Shown here: positions 9,445 through 17,972 of the stretch, piece after piece
How the letters are laid out: each line of letters begins with the position of its first letter
Numbering within the stretch: the stretch's first letter is position 1
Assembly (NCBI RefSeq): GCF_009707385.1
Contig: NZ_CP046115.1
Coordinates: forward strand, 4,402,001-4,466,000
Source: Klebsiella oxytoca
GTDB lineage: Bacteria; Pseudomonadota; Gammaproteobacteria; Enterobacterales; Enterobacteriaceae
DNA: 64,000 nucleotides
Direction: 5' to 3'
The notes under the pieces: generated by a model
Seen by the model: only the letters and a program-made list of their open reading frames with translations
Databases searched by the model: none
Told to the model about the DNA's origin: nothing
Made by a program: the position numbers and the translations under genes

Positions 9445-10782
9445 TCATGCGTTTTGGCTGGCCTGCGCGTTTTCGGCCTGACGCTGGGCGTTTTCCGCGC
9501 GGCGGGAGGCAATTTTGACGAACGGCAGATAGATAAGCACCGCGGTCACGATGCAGATTAGCTGGGTCACGACCGCTCCCATCGAACCCGCCGTTGACAG
9601 CCAGGCGTTAATGAGCGGTGGCGTGGTCCACGGCACCATGACCACCGCTTTACCGGCAAAACCAGCGGCGGTCGCGAAGTAGCCGATGCTGCCAGTCACC
9701 AGCGGCGTGATGATAAAGGGGATCGCGAGGATCGGGTTGAGCATGATCGGCATGCCGAAAATCACCGGTTCGTTGATGTTGAACAGGCCCGGTCCAATCG
9801 ACAGCTTAGCGATCTCTTTCATCTCTTTGCGTTTGGTGGCGATCATCACCGCGATCAGCAGGCCAATCGTCAGCCCCGATCCGCCGATGCTCATATAAAC
9901 ATCCCAGAAAGGCATGGTGATGATATTCGGCACCTCTTTGCCCTGCTCAAAGGCGCTCATATTGACGGTGATCGCTCCCAGCAGCAGCGGTTCGCGGATC
10001 GGCTTGATCATCTGGTTGCCGTGGATGCCGATAACCCAGAACAGCTGCGCGACAAACATCAGCAGCAGGATCCCCGGCAGGCTTTGCACCACGCGCTCCA
10101 GCGGCTGCTGCACCACCTGATAGACCGCGTCATAGAGGTACATACCGGTGGCCTGATGGAAAATAAAGCCAAAGGTGGCAATCACCGTGGTGGTGATAAT
10201 AGCCGGGATCAGCGCGGAAAATGATGCCGAGACGTTGGGCGGCACGGTATCCGGCATCTTAATTTTGAGACCTTTGCGTCCTTCCAGCCAGCAGTAGACC
10301 TCCACCGACAGAATGGCGATAAACATGCCGAGAAACAGGCTGCGGGTATCGGAAAACTGGCGCAGCAGCACGTCCTTCACTTCATGCATTTGCCCGTCGA
10401 CCATCATCTCGACGGTGGTCGGCGTAACGCAGATAAAGCAGATCACCGCCAGCAGGCCGGGGAACAGGCTCTTGATGCCGTTAATCCGCCCCAGCTCGAT
10501 GCCGATAAGAAATACCGCGCCAATATTGAGAAAGTTAAGGGTCGCGTAGTTGATGGCGCTGGTAATCGGTTTAAGCGCCGCCAGAAAAGAGAGCGCCTGA
10601 AAGCTGGCAAGTCCGTTTTTCGGATCCAGCACCATATTAGAGATCAGCACCGAAAAAGCGCCGACGATGATCACCGGCATCAAGGTAATAAACGCGGATT
10701 TTATCGCCATGATGTAACGGTAGCTGTTGAATTTCGTGGCGAAACTCCCCAGTGAGTCGATCAGTTTGTCCTGTAATGCCAT
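9445..10782 (-). CDS. PTS IIC permease, lactose/cellobiose family
   Basis: A 445-residue membrane protein with about ten hydrophobic segments, of the IIC type found in ChbC and LacE. It has the family signatures FWVIGIHGNQ and FNINEPVIFGMPIMLNPI, the latter holding the sugar-binding Glu. It should move a beta-glycoside across the inner membrane while it is phosphorylated by a IIB partner. No IIA or IIB gene is present in this unit, so those domains must come from another locus. The C-terminal tail is odd: RRAENAQRQAENAQASQNA, a tandem repeat of a hydrophilic heptad. It is the first gene of the PTS-GH1 unit and divergent from the LacI regulator at 11078. Confidence 0.85.
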   Translation of the reverse strand: MALQDKLIDSLGSFATKFNSYRYIMAIKSAFITLMPVIIVGAFSVLISNMVLDPKNGLASFQALSFLAALKPITSAINYATLNFLNIGAVFLIGIELGRINGIKSLFPGLLAVICFICVTPTTVEMMVDGQMHEVKDVLLRQFSDTRSLFLGMFIAILSVEVYCWLEGRKGLKIKMPDTVPPNVSASFSALIPAIITTTVIATFGFIFHQATGMYLYDAVYQVVQQPLERVVQSLPGILLLMFVAQLFWVIGIHGNQMIKPIREPLLLGAITVNMSAFEQGKEVPNIITMPFWDVYMSIGGSGLTIGLLIAVMIATKRKEMKEIAKLSIGPGLFNINEPVIFGMPIMLNPILAIPFIITPLVTGSIGYFATAAGFAGKAVVMVPWTTPPLINAWLSTAGSMGAVVTQLICIVTAVLIYLPFVKIASRRAENAQRQAENAQASQNA

Positions 10783-10838
10783 AGAGGATACCTCAGGTTT
10801 AAGGGCTTATAGCGCGCCAGGTGTACAGCCAAACACCC

Positions 10839-10936
10839 ATTGGCATACCAAAAAATAGTCACCGGAGCGAAAAAGTTCTGTGACTGAGCTCTCAACGCGT
10901 TCATTGGCATTCCAGAAAAGGCTAAATTGGCATACC
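10839..10936. promoter_or_regulatory. Three repeats of ATTGGCATwCC between PTS operon and LacI gene
   Basis: The motif ATTGGCATACC occurs at 10839-10849 and 10926-10936, with ATTGGCATTCC at 10903-10913. The first reads TGGCATACCA, a near-perfect palindrome. All three are in the same orientation and lie in the divergent promoter region (10783-11077). They are the best candidates for the operator of the adjacent LacI-family regulator, although they lack the central CG of most LacI-type operators. Function is inferred from position only. Confidence 0.45.
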
Positions 10937-11077
10937 GCATTTACCGTTTTATTTTTCGCATGACCCATTCCTGCAAAAGCGTGATCGCGATAGTTTTTTT
11001 GCGCCGCCATGAAGCCATATCCCCCTGAATGTCTGTGATAAACTGCGAATTACCACGTGATATCAGGAATCGGATGA

Positions 11078-12088
11078 ATGGCTACAATGCTGGATGTCTC
11101 AATTCGCGCAGGCGTCTCAAAAGCGACGGTTTCCCGCGTGTTGAACGGCACGGGTCAGGTGAAAGAAAGCACCCGCCAACAGGTTTTTAAAGCGATGGAA
11201 GAGCTGGGATATCGGCCAAACTTTCTCGCCCGCTCGCTGGCCAACCGCACGAGCAACAGCATCGGTCTGGTGGTTTCCACCTTTGACGGCTTCTATTTTG
11301 GTCGCTTGCTGCAGCAGGCCTCGCGCCAGACGGAAGCCTGGGGCAAGCAGCTGATCGTCACCGACGGCCACGATGCGCCGGAACGTGAAGAAGAGGCGGT
11401 GCAGATGCTGGCCGACCGCCAGTGCGATGCCATCGTGCTCTACACCCGCCATATGAGCGAAAAGAAAATTATGTCGCTGATTGAGTCCATCGACATGCCG
11501 CTGGTCGTCATTAACCGCGACGTTAGCCAGGCGCGGGAACGCTGTGTGTTCTTCGAACAGCAGGACGCGGCGTTTCAGGCGGTTGAGTATCTGATTACCC
11601 AGGGCCATCGCGATATCGCCTGTATTACCGTGCCGATGCACACGCCAACGGGTAAAGCTCGCCTGGAAGGGTATCGTAACGCGCTGAAAAAACACGGCAT
11701 TAAATGGGATCCGGCGAAAGTAAAATACGGTGACTCCACCATGAGCCGCGGCTATGAGCTGTGCCGCGAACTGCTGGAAGAGAAGATTCCGTTTAGCGCG
11801 CTGTTTTCCTGTAACGATGATATGGCGCTGGGCGCTTCGAAGGCGCTGTATCAGGCAGGGCTGCGCATCCCGCAGGACGTTTCACTGTTTGGCTTTGATG
11901 ACGCGCCGAGCGCTAAATGGCTGGAACCGGGGCTATCCACGGTCTATCTGCCAATCGATAACATGATTACTACCGCTATCGATCAGGCGATTAAGCTGGC
12001 CAACAGCCAGCCGATTGAAACCATACCGCCGTTTACCGGCACGCTGGTCTTGCGCGAGTCGGTGACAACGGGGCCGTATTACAAATAA
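11078..12088 (+). CDS. LacI-family regulator, AscG-like
   Basis: A 336-residue repressor: MATMLDVSIRAGVSKATVSRVLN is the helix-turn-helix, PNFLARSLANR the hinge, followed by a sugar-binding domain (IGLVVSTFDGFYFGRLLQ, CNDDMALGASKAL, LFGFDDAPSAKW). The closest family I recognise is AscG, which controls aryl-beta-glucoside uptake. It is transcribed away from the PTS-GH1 operon, so local control of that operon is the natural inference. A REP palindrome follows it. Confidence 0.85.
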   Translation: MATMLDVSIRAGVSKATVSRVLNGTGQVKESTRQQVFKAMEELGYRPNFLARSLANRTSNSIGLVVSTFDGFYFGRLLQQASRQTEAWGKQLIVTDGHDAPEREEEAVQMLADRQCDAIVLYTRHMSEKKIMSLIESIDMPLVVINRDVSQARERCVFFEQQDAAFQAVEYLITQGHRDIACITVPMHTPTGKARLEGYRNALKKHGIKWDPAKVKYGDSTMSRGYELCRELLEEKIPFSALFSCNDDMALGASKALYQAGLRIPQDVSLFGFDDAPSAKWLEPGLSTVYLPIDNMITTAIDQAIKLANSQPIETIPPFTGTLVLRESVTTGPYYK

Positions 12089-12098
12089 TTCGCTGCAA

Positions 12099-12180
12099 TC
12101 GCCCGGTGGCGGCTAACGCCTTACCGGGCCTACAAAAATCCGCAATCCCCTGTGGGTGGGTAAGGCGCCAGCCGCCAGAA
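12099..12180. repeat. REP palindromes between LacI gene and lysA
   Basis: GCCCGGTGGCGGCTAACGCC-TTACCGGGCCTAC forms one clear REP unit (12099-12133). A decayed inverted half (GGGTAAGGCGCCAGCCGCCA) follows to about 12180. It lies between converging genes. Confidence 0.75.
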
Positions 12181-12218
12181 ACGTGGACACTATGGGCAAA
12201 ACGCCTTCGGGCACCGCT

Positions 12219-13481
12219 TTACAGCAGTTCGAGCGCCAGCAGCTCTTCAATGGTCTGGCGACGGCGGATGAGCCGCGCCTTGCCGTTGTCGAAAAGAACT
12301 TCCGGCAGTAGCGGACGGCTATTGTAGTTAGACGACATTGACGCGCCGTAAGCGCCGGTATCGTGCAGCACCAGATAATCGCCCGGCGCCACCGCAGGCA
12401 GCAGGCGGGTCTCCACTTTCCCTCCTTCCTGCTGGGTAAAGACATCGCCCGATTCGCACAGCGGCCCGGCCACCACGGTTTCAATCTCCGCCGCAGCGCT
12501 CAGGTCGCGGCCATCTGCCGCCAGCGCGGTAATATGGTGATAGCTGCCGTACATTGCCGGACGCATCAAATCATTAAAACCAGCGTCAATCAGCACGAAG
12601 TGGCGACTGCCCATCTCTTTCACGCTGCGCACCTGAGACACCAGCACCCCGGATTCCGCCACCAGGAAACGACCCGGCTCGATCTCAAGCGCGACCGGAT
12701 GGCCAAGATGTTTCGCCACCTGCTCGCGCGCCGCGTTCCACAGGCCAAAATAGTGATCGGTATCGATCGCCTCTTCATCGTCGTGATAGGGGATCGACAG
12801 GCCGCCGCCGGCGGAGATCGCCTGCAGATCCTGGCCAAACTCAATAACCTGACGCACCATCGCGCCGCAGACCTGCTCCAGATGACCATAGTCGACGCCA
12901 GAACCGATATGCATATGAATTCCCACCAGCTGAAGCTGGTAGCGACGCATCACTTCCAGCGCCGCCGGGAGGTGGCTGTGCCAGATCCCGTGCTTGCTGT
13001 TCTCGCCGCCGGTATTAGTTTTCTGACTGTGCCCGTGTCCGAACCCCGGATTAACGCGCAGCCAGACGCGATGGCCCGGCGAAACTTCACCCAGCTGGCT
13101 CAGCATATCGATGGATCCGGCGTTGACCGGGATCTGCAGCTCTTTAACCCGCGCCAGGGTCGCATCGTCGATCAGATCCGCGGTGAAGACGATATCTTCC
13201 GGATGCTGGTGCGGATCGTACCCGGCCGCCAGCGCGCGCTCGATCTCGCCAAGAGAGACCGAGTCCACCTTCACGCCCTGTTCGCGCATCAGGCGCAGAA
13301 TATGGATATTGGAGCAGGCCTTCTGCGCAAAACGTATCACGTCAAACTTGTTCAACTGGGCAATCTGACGACGGATAATCTGCGCGTCGTAGACCCAGAC
13401 CGGGCAGCCGAATTCGGCGGGCAAACGCAGCAGGTTGTCTGCTGTCAGGTCGGTATCGGTGGCGTAAAGCGAGTGCGGCAT
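12219..13481 (-). CDS. lysA: LysA, diaminopimelate decarboxylase
   Basis: A 420-residue PLP enzyme that decarboxylates meso-diaminopimelate to L-lysine, the last step of lysine synthesis. The PLP lysine is in VIRFAQKACSN near residue 54; HMHIGSGVDYGHLEQ, AISAGGGLSIPY, EPGRFLVAESG and the active-site CESGD loop are all present. Length and sequence match E. coli LysA. It is divergent from its activator lysR with 134 bases between them, which must hold both promoters and the LysR site. Confidence 0.97.
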   Translation of the reverse strand: MPHSLYATDTDLTADNLLRLPAEFGCPVWVYDAQIIRRQIAQLNKFDVIRFAQKACSNIHILRLMREQGVKVDSVSLGEIERALAAGYDPHQHPEDIVFTADLIDDATLARVKELQIPVNAGSIDMLSQLGEVSPGHRVWLRVNPGFGHGHSQKTNTGGENSKHGIWHSHLPAALEVMRRYQLQLVGIHMHIGSGVDYGHLEQVCGAMVRQVIEFGQDLQAISAGGGLSIPYHDDEEAIDTDHYFGLWNAAREQVAKHLGHPVALEIEPGRFLVAESGVLVSQVRSVKEMGSRHFVLIDAGFNDLMRPAMYGSYHHITALAADGRDLSAAAEIETVVAGPLCESGDVFTQQEGGKVETRLLPAVAPGDYLVLHDTGAYGASMSSNYNSRPLLPEVLFDNGKARLIRRRQTIEELLALELL

Positions 13482-13615
13482 AAAGAACTCCGGTGCTATG
13501 TATGCGTTATCTGTGTTTTTTTGCGATTACGCCACAGCGCGTAAGGAATAAAAAATATCGTTTTATTGCCAGTCTATGCAAAAATGATATAGCCCGAGTC
13601 ATCTGAGGATCGCCC

Positions 13616-14542
13616 ATGCCTGCCGTAAACCTGCGCCACATAGAAATTTTCCACGCGGTGATGACCACCGGAAATCTGACCGAAGCTGCGCAGATGCTGC
13701 ATACCTCGCAGCCCACCGTTAGCCGCGAGCTGGCGCGTTTTGAAAAAGTGCTGGGCCTGAAGCTATTCTCACGAACTCGCGGGCGATTGCAGCCCACGGT
13801 CCAGGGATTACGTCTGTTTGAAGAGGTCCAGCGCTCCTGGTATGGCCTGGACAGAATCGTCAGCGCCGCAGAGAGCCTGCGTGAGTTCCGTCAGGGAGAG
13901 CTGTCGGTTGCCTGCCTGCCGGTTTTTTCACAATCTTTTTTGCCGCTGCTGCTGGAGCCGTTTTTGACGCGCTATCCGGACGTCAGCCTGCAAATCGTTC
14001 CCCAGGAATCACCGCTGCTGGAGGAGTGGCTTTCGGCACAACGCCACGATTTGGGGTTAACGGAAACCCTGCATACTCCCGCCGGAACCGAGCGTACGCC
14101 GCTGCTGACCCTCAATGAAGTATGCGTACTGCCGCAGGGCCATCCGCTTGCCGCTAAGCACGTATTAACGCCTGCGGATTTCCACGCTGAAAACTACATT
14201 AGCCTGTCGCGCAGCGACAGCTATCGCCAGCTGCTTGATGCCCTGTTTGCCGAGCATCAGATCAAACGGCGGATGGTAGTGGAGACGCATAGCGCCGCCT
14301 CGATTTGCGCCATGGTGCGCGCTGGCGTCGGTATTTCGGTCGTCAATCCCCTCACCGCCCTCGATTATGCCGGGAACGGCGTGGTGGTTCGGCGCTTTAG
14401 CGTTGAAGTCCCTTTTACCGTAAGCCTGATTCGCCCGCTCCACCGCCCCGGCTCGGCGCTGGTCGATGCTTTCGCGCAGCATCTGCAAAACAGCATGCCG
14501 CGCATTCTCACTCCCCTGGAAGCGGTGCTTACGTCAGCATAA
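13616..14542 (+). CDS. lysR: LysR, activator of lysA
   Basis: A 308-residue LysR-type regulator, the founding family member. Its N-terminal winged helix reads [36 protein letters not shown]; a two-lobed co-inducer domain follows. In E. coli it activates lysA in response to diaminopimelate and represses itself; the divergent arrangement here is the same. Its last 14 bases overlap the 3' end of ygeA on the opposite strand. Confidence 0.96.
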   Translation: MPAVNLRHIEIFHAVMTTGNLTEAAQMLHTSQPTVSRELARFEKVLGLKLFSRTRGRLQPTVQGLRLFEEVQRSWYGLDRIVSAAESLREFRQGELSVACLPVFSQSFLPLLLEPFLTRYPDVSLQIVPQESPLLEEWLSAQRHDLGLTETLHTPAGTERTPLLTLNEVCVLPQGHPLAAKHVLTPADFHAENYISLSRSDSYRQLLDALFAEHQIKRRMVVETHSAASICAMVRAGVGISVVNPLTALDYAGNGVVVRRFSVEVPFTVSLIRPLHRPGSALVDAFAQHLQNSMPRILTPLEAVLTSA

Positions 14543-15224
14543 ATTCTACCGCGTCTGCCGCATGGATCGCGGCGGTATCAAACACCGGTAGCGGGCTGTT
14601 TTCCTCGGGTACCAGCAGGCCGATTTCGGTGCAGCCGAAAATCACCCCTTCCGCTCCCTGTTCCGCCAGAGCACCAATCACCTGCAGATAGTAGTCGCGC
14701 GAACCTGGGTTAAAGGTCCCAAGGCACAGTTCATCAAAAATGATCTGGTTGATACGTTCGCGATCTTCCGCTTCAGGGATCAGCGTATCGATCGCGAACT
14801 GCTGCTGCAGGCGGCCACGATAAAAATCCTGCTCCATGGTATAGCGCGTTCCCAACAGGGCTACGCGGCGCTGGCCTCTGGCAGCTACCGCCCTTCCGGT
14901 GGCGTCGGCAATATGTAAAAACGGCACATCGCAGCGGGTTTCAATCGCCTGCGCGACTTTATGCATGGTGTTGGTGCACAGAACAATACCTTCAGCGCCG
15001 GCCTGCTGCAGACCAAGCGCCGCCTGCGCGAGGATTTCGCCCGCGCGATCCCAGTCACCTGAAGACTGACAGGCCTCAATTTCATGAAAATCCACGCTGT
15101 GCAACAGCAGGCTGGCGGAGTGCAGCCCGCCGAGTCGCGTTTTAATACCTTCGTTAATAAGACGATAGTAAGGAATCGTTGATTCCCAGCTCATCCCACC
15201 CAACAGGCCGATCGTTTTCATCAT
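14529..15224 (-). CDS. ygeA: YgeA, Asp/Glu-type amino-acid racemase
   Basis: A 231-residue PLP-independent racemase. The two catalytic cysteines are visible in [10 protein letters not shown] (first half) and [11 protein letters not shown] (second half), and the N terminus [17 protein letters not shown] is typical of the family. The E. coli protein racemises several amino acids, with modest activity. It is convergent with lysR as in E. coli, where araE follows; here 12 kb of pectin and fructoside genes are inserted before araE. Confidence 0.93.
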   Translation of the reverse strand: MMKTIGLLGGMSWESTIPYYRLINEGIKTRLGGLHSASLLLHSVDFHEIEACQSSGDWDRAGEILAQAALGLQQAGAEGIVLCTNTMHKVAQAIETRCDVPFLHIADATGRAVAARGQRRVALLGTRYTMEQDFYRGRLQQQFAIDTLIPEAEDRERINQIIFDELCLGTFNPGSRDYYLQVIGALAEQGAEGVIFGCTEIGLLVPEENSPLPVFDTAAIHAADAVEFMLT

Positions 15225-15320
15225 TTGCTCCTTATATGAATTCCTCAGTGAACCAAACTTGTGATCAACTTTCCACTTCTCCTGACGATCGTTTCCTTTT
15301 AAGCCATTGTGGGATAAATT

Positions 15321-15344
15321 AAATAAAACAACGTTTCATTTAAA
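15321..15344. promoter_or_regulatory. KdgR operator upstream of kdgF
   Basis: AAATAAAACAACGTTTCATT lies 15 bases before the kdgF start. It fits the KdgR palindrome (AAATGAAAC-nn-TGTTTCATTT type) with one good right arm. KdgR represses pectin genes until keto-deoxygluconate appears. kdgR itself is not in the window. Confidence 0.7.
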
Positions 15345-15358
15345 TACAGGGCATGCAG

Positions 15359-15685
15359 ATGTTTATTTTTCATAAAGAGACCACCCTTGAAGATCTGGGC
15401 AATGGGGTAACCCGCCGCATCCTTGCACATGATGGCAAAATGATGGCGGTTGAGGTGAATTTCGAAGCGGGCGCTATCGGTCCGATGCATAACCATCCTC
15501 ACGAGCAGCTCACCTATGTCCTCTCCGGCGAATTTGAATTCACCATCGGGGATGAAAAGCACGTCGTCAGCGCCGGCGATACGCTTTATAAAAAACCGGA
15601 AATTATGCACGGCTGCGTCTGCCTGAAGCCGGGAACGCTGCTTGATACCTTTACCCCTATCCGCCAGGATTTTCTGCAACAGTAA
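15359..15685 (+). CDS. kdgF: KdgF, unsaturated uronate processing cupin
   Basis: A single-domain cupin of about 108 residues. The metal-binding motif is plain: GPMHNHPHEQLTYVLSGEFEF near residues 40-60 and the second cupin strand ending in HGCVC. KdgF converts 4,5-unsaturated galacturonate, released by oligogalacturonide lyases, to the linear keto form. A KdgR site lies just upstream and the togMNAB-ogl genes follow. I chose the ATG at 15359 over the one at 15353 because AGGG is then at proper spacing; the longer form has two more residues. Confidence 0.85.
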   Translation: MFIFHKETTLEDLGNGVTRRILAHDGKMMAVEVNFEAGAIGPMHNHPHEQLTYVLSGEFEFTIGDEKHVVSAGDTLYKKPEIMHGCVCLKPGTLLDTFTPIRQDFLQQ

Positions 15686-15873
15686 TCTCCCATCCTCAGG
15701 GCATGCCGCGCATGCCCACCATTTTCACAACGTTTATGCGATAAATAATTGTCATAAAGTATGTCTGACGCAATCATTAGGATCACAATTATCCCGCCTG
15801 TTCAGCCTCTCAGCGCCTGATTCTCATCCTTTCTTCTGACCTGATACTACGCAAAATGCGCGCTCCAGCACCT

Positions 15874-15907
15874 TTTTGAAACATCGTTTCGACTTTGATC
15901 ACATTTC
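15874..15907. promoter_or_regulatory. KdgR box with adjacent CRP-like site upstream of togMNAB
   Basis: TTTTGAAACATCGTTTCGAC (15874-15893) matches the KdgR operator in both arms. Overlapping its right end, TCGACTTTGATCACATTT holds one good CRP half-site (TCACA) and one weak one. The pair suggests catabolite activation and KdgR repression of the tog operon. The 489-base gap from kdgF (15686-16174) otherwise holds an AT-rich promoter region and the upstream reading frame described separately. Confidence 0.6.
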
Positions 15908-16074
15908 CGTGATGAACCGAATGACTCTGTAATAAATAGCAATAAAATAAAATTAAAACGGCGTTTTACAAAATCAGAACGCCGGGTAAGACAAAATCAA
16001 AAAACACATGCTTTCCAGGGATAAGAAAAGCAAAAGTTCTCACAAACTTCAGTTCGACAAGGAAGGATTTACCG

Positions 16075-16182
16075 CTGACATACCAGGAACGCATTAACGC
16101 TCCGGCGGCCAGTACCGCGGGACAGACAGTAAACCCGAATCCGTATTACAAACTCGTAAGCCAGGTAGGTATGTATGAATGA
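16075..16182 (+). pseudogene. Protein-like frame fused out of phase to togM (former N terminus or leader)
   Basis: A 35-codon frame reads LTYQERINAPAASTAG...YYKLVSQVGMYE and stops at TGA 16180-16182, overlapping the togM ATG (16175). Its codons are GC-rich at third positions like the neighbouring genes. An excellent Shine-Dalgarno (AAGGAAGGA, 16059-16067) sits 7 bases before its CTG at 16075; no ATG or GTG precedes in frame. At the junction the sequence is TA-TGAA-TGAA-AAC: removing one TGAA joins the frames as ...QVGMYENKMLGLAW, directly into TogM. I infer either a 4-bp insertion that split an N-terminally longer TogM, or a coupled leader peptide. Confidence 0.55.
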
Positions 16183-17065
16183 AAACAAAATGCTGGGATT
16201 GGCATGGATATCGCCCTACATCATAGGGTTGATAGTCTTTACCGCCTTTCCCTTTGTTTCATCTTTCTTCCTCAGTTTCACTGAGTACGATTTGATGAGC
16301 CCACCGGTGTTTAACGGCATCGAAAACTATCGCTACATGCTGACCGAAGATGGCCTCTTCTGGAAATCCATGGGCGTAACTTTCGCGTATGTCTTTTTAA
16401 CCATTCCGTTAAAACTGGCTTTCGCACTGGGGATTGCTTTTGTCCTCAACTTTAAGCTGCGCGGCATCGGTTTTTTCCGTACCGCCTACTACATTCCCTC
16501 AATTCTCGGTAGCTCCGTAGCAATTGCCGTTCTGTGGCGTGCGCTGTTTGCTATCGACGGTCTGCTGAATAGCTTTATCGGCGTGCTCGGCTTCGACCCG
16601 GTCAACTGGCTCGGCGAGCCTTCTCTGGCGCTGATGTCCGTTACCCTGCTGCGCGTATGGCAGTTCGGTTCTGCGATGGTCATTTTCCTCGCGGCGCTGC
16701 AGAACGTTCCGCAATCACAATATGAAGCAGCGATGATTGATGGCGCTTCGAAATGGCAGATGTTTATGAAGGTGACGGTGCCGCTGATCACACCGGTTAT
16801 TTTCTTCAACTTCATCATGCAGACCACCCAGGCTTTCCAGGAGTTCACCGGTCCATACGTCATTACCGGCGGCGGCCCAACCTACTCCACCTATTTGTTC
16901 TCGCTTTATATCTACGACACCGCATTTAAATACTTCGATATGGGTTACGGCGCGGCGCTGGCGTGGGTGCTGTTCCTGGTGGTCGCGGTGTTTGCCGCCA
17001 TTGCGTTTAAGTCTTCAAAATATTGGGTGTTCTACTCCGCGGATAAGGGAGGCAAAAATGGCTGA
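16175..17065 (+). CDS. togM: TogM, oligogalacturonide ABC transporter permease
   Basis: A 296-residue MalF-type inner-membrane permease with six predicted helices. The loop that contacts the ATPase is EAAMIDGASKWQMFMKVTVPLI (residues about 185-206, EAA motif). With TogN it forms the channel of the importer that takes up pectin oligomers. Translation is taken to start at ATG 16175 (AGGTAGG upstream), but a protein-like frame that ends across this ATG suggests that the protein was once about 35 residues longer. It overlaps togN by 8 bases. Confidence 0.88.
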   Translation: MNENKMLGLAWISPYIIGLIVFTAFPFVSSFFLSFTEYDLMSPPVFNGIENYRYMLTEDGLFWKSMGVTFAYVFLTIPLKLAFALGIAFVLNFKLRGIGFFRTAYYIPSILGSSVAIAVLWRALFAIDGLLNSFIGVLGFDPVNWLGEPSLALMSVTLLRVWQFGSAMVIFLAALQNVPQSQYEAAMIDGASKWQMFMKVTVPLITPVIFFNFIMQTTQAFQEFTGPYVITGGGPTYSTYLFSLYIYDTAFKYFDMGYGAALAWVLFLVVAVFAAIAFKSSKYWVFYSADKGGKNG

Positions 17066-17960
17066 TATCCAACAAATCACCGAAGCAAGGGACATCGCCG
17101 AGCGTGAAGTCGCGCGGACGCTGCGTCGTGAAAAAATCAGTCGCACAGTACGCTACGTGATCCTGCTGATTGTCGGCCTGCTGATGCTCTATCCGCTGGT
17201 CTGGATGTTCTCGGCATCGTTCAAACCGAACCACGAGATCTTCACCACCCTGAGCCTGTGGCCTGCCCACGCGACCTGGGATGGCTTTATCAACGGCTGG
17301 AAAACCGGTACCGAGTACAACTTCGGCCACTACATGCTGAACACCTTCAAGTATGTGATCCCGAAAGTACTGCTGACCATTATCTCCTCCACCATCGTGG
17401 CGTACGGCTTCGCCCGCTTCGAGATCCCGTGGAAGAAGTTCTGGTTCGCCACCCTTATCACCACCATGCTCCTGCCGAGCACCGTACTGCTGATCCCGCA
17501 GTACCTGATGTTCCGTGAAATGGGCATGCTGAACAGCTATCTGCCGCTGTACCTGCCGCTGGCCTTCGCCACCCAAGGGTTCTTCGTCTTCATGCTGATT
17601 CAGTTCCTGCGCGGCGTCCCGCGTGACATGGAAGAGGCAGCGCAAATCGACGGCTGTAACTCCATTCAGGTGCTGTGGTACGTGGTGGTACCGATTCTGA
17701 AACCGGCGATTATCTCGGTGGCGCTGTTCCAGTTCATGTGGTCCATGAACGACTTTATCGGTCCGCTGATTTACGTCTACAGCGTGGATAAATACCCCAT
17801 CGCGCTGGCGCTGAAAATGTCCATCGACGTCACCGAAGGCGCTCCATGGAACGAAATTCTGGCAATGGCGAGCATCTCCATTCTGCCGTCCATCATCGTG
17901 TTCTTCCTGGCACAACGCTACTTCGTACAGGGCGTTACCAGCAGCGGAATTAAAGGTTAA
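17058..17960 (+). CDS. togN: TogN, oligogalacturonide ABC transporter permease
   Basis: The second permease, 300 residues, MalG-type: six hydrophobic segments with the EAA motif EEAAQIDGCNSIQVLWYVVVPIL near residues 190-212 and a long cytoplasmic N terminus (ADIQQITEARDIAEREVARTL). ATG 17058 is chosen because AAGGGAGG lies 8 bases upstream. Its start overlaps the togM stop, which implies coupled synthesis of the two subunits. Confidence 0.9.
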   Translation: MADIQQITEARDIAEREVARTLRREKISRTVRYVILLIVGLLMLYPLVWMFSASFKPNHEIFTTLSLWPAHATWDGFINGWKTGTEYNFGHYMLNTFKYVIPKVLLTIISSTIVAYGFARFEIPWKKFWFATLITTMLLPSTVLLIPQYLMFREMGMLNSYLPLYLPLAFATQGFFVFMLIQFLRGVPRDMEEAAQIDGCNSIQVLWYVVVPILKPAIISVALFQFMWSMNDFIGPLIYVYSVDKYPIALALKMSIDVTEGAPWNEILAMASISILPSIIVFFLAQRYFVQGVTSSGIKG

Positions 17961-17972
17961 GAGGGAAATATC

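Noticed and set aside
9312..9512. N-terminally extended glycosidase (500 residues) starting at 9512
   Set aside because: The extension overlaps the PTS stop region, is low-complexity basic sequence and lacks a ribosome site; 9437 has GAGG.
10807..11010. 67-codon minus-strand frame between the PTS and LacI genes
   Set aside because: It covers the divergent promoter region with the ATTGGCATwCC repeats, has no family resemblance and lacks a ribosome site.
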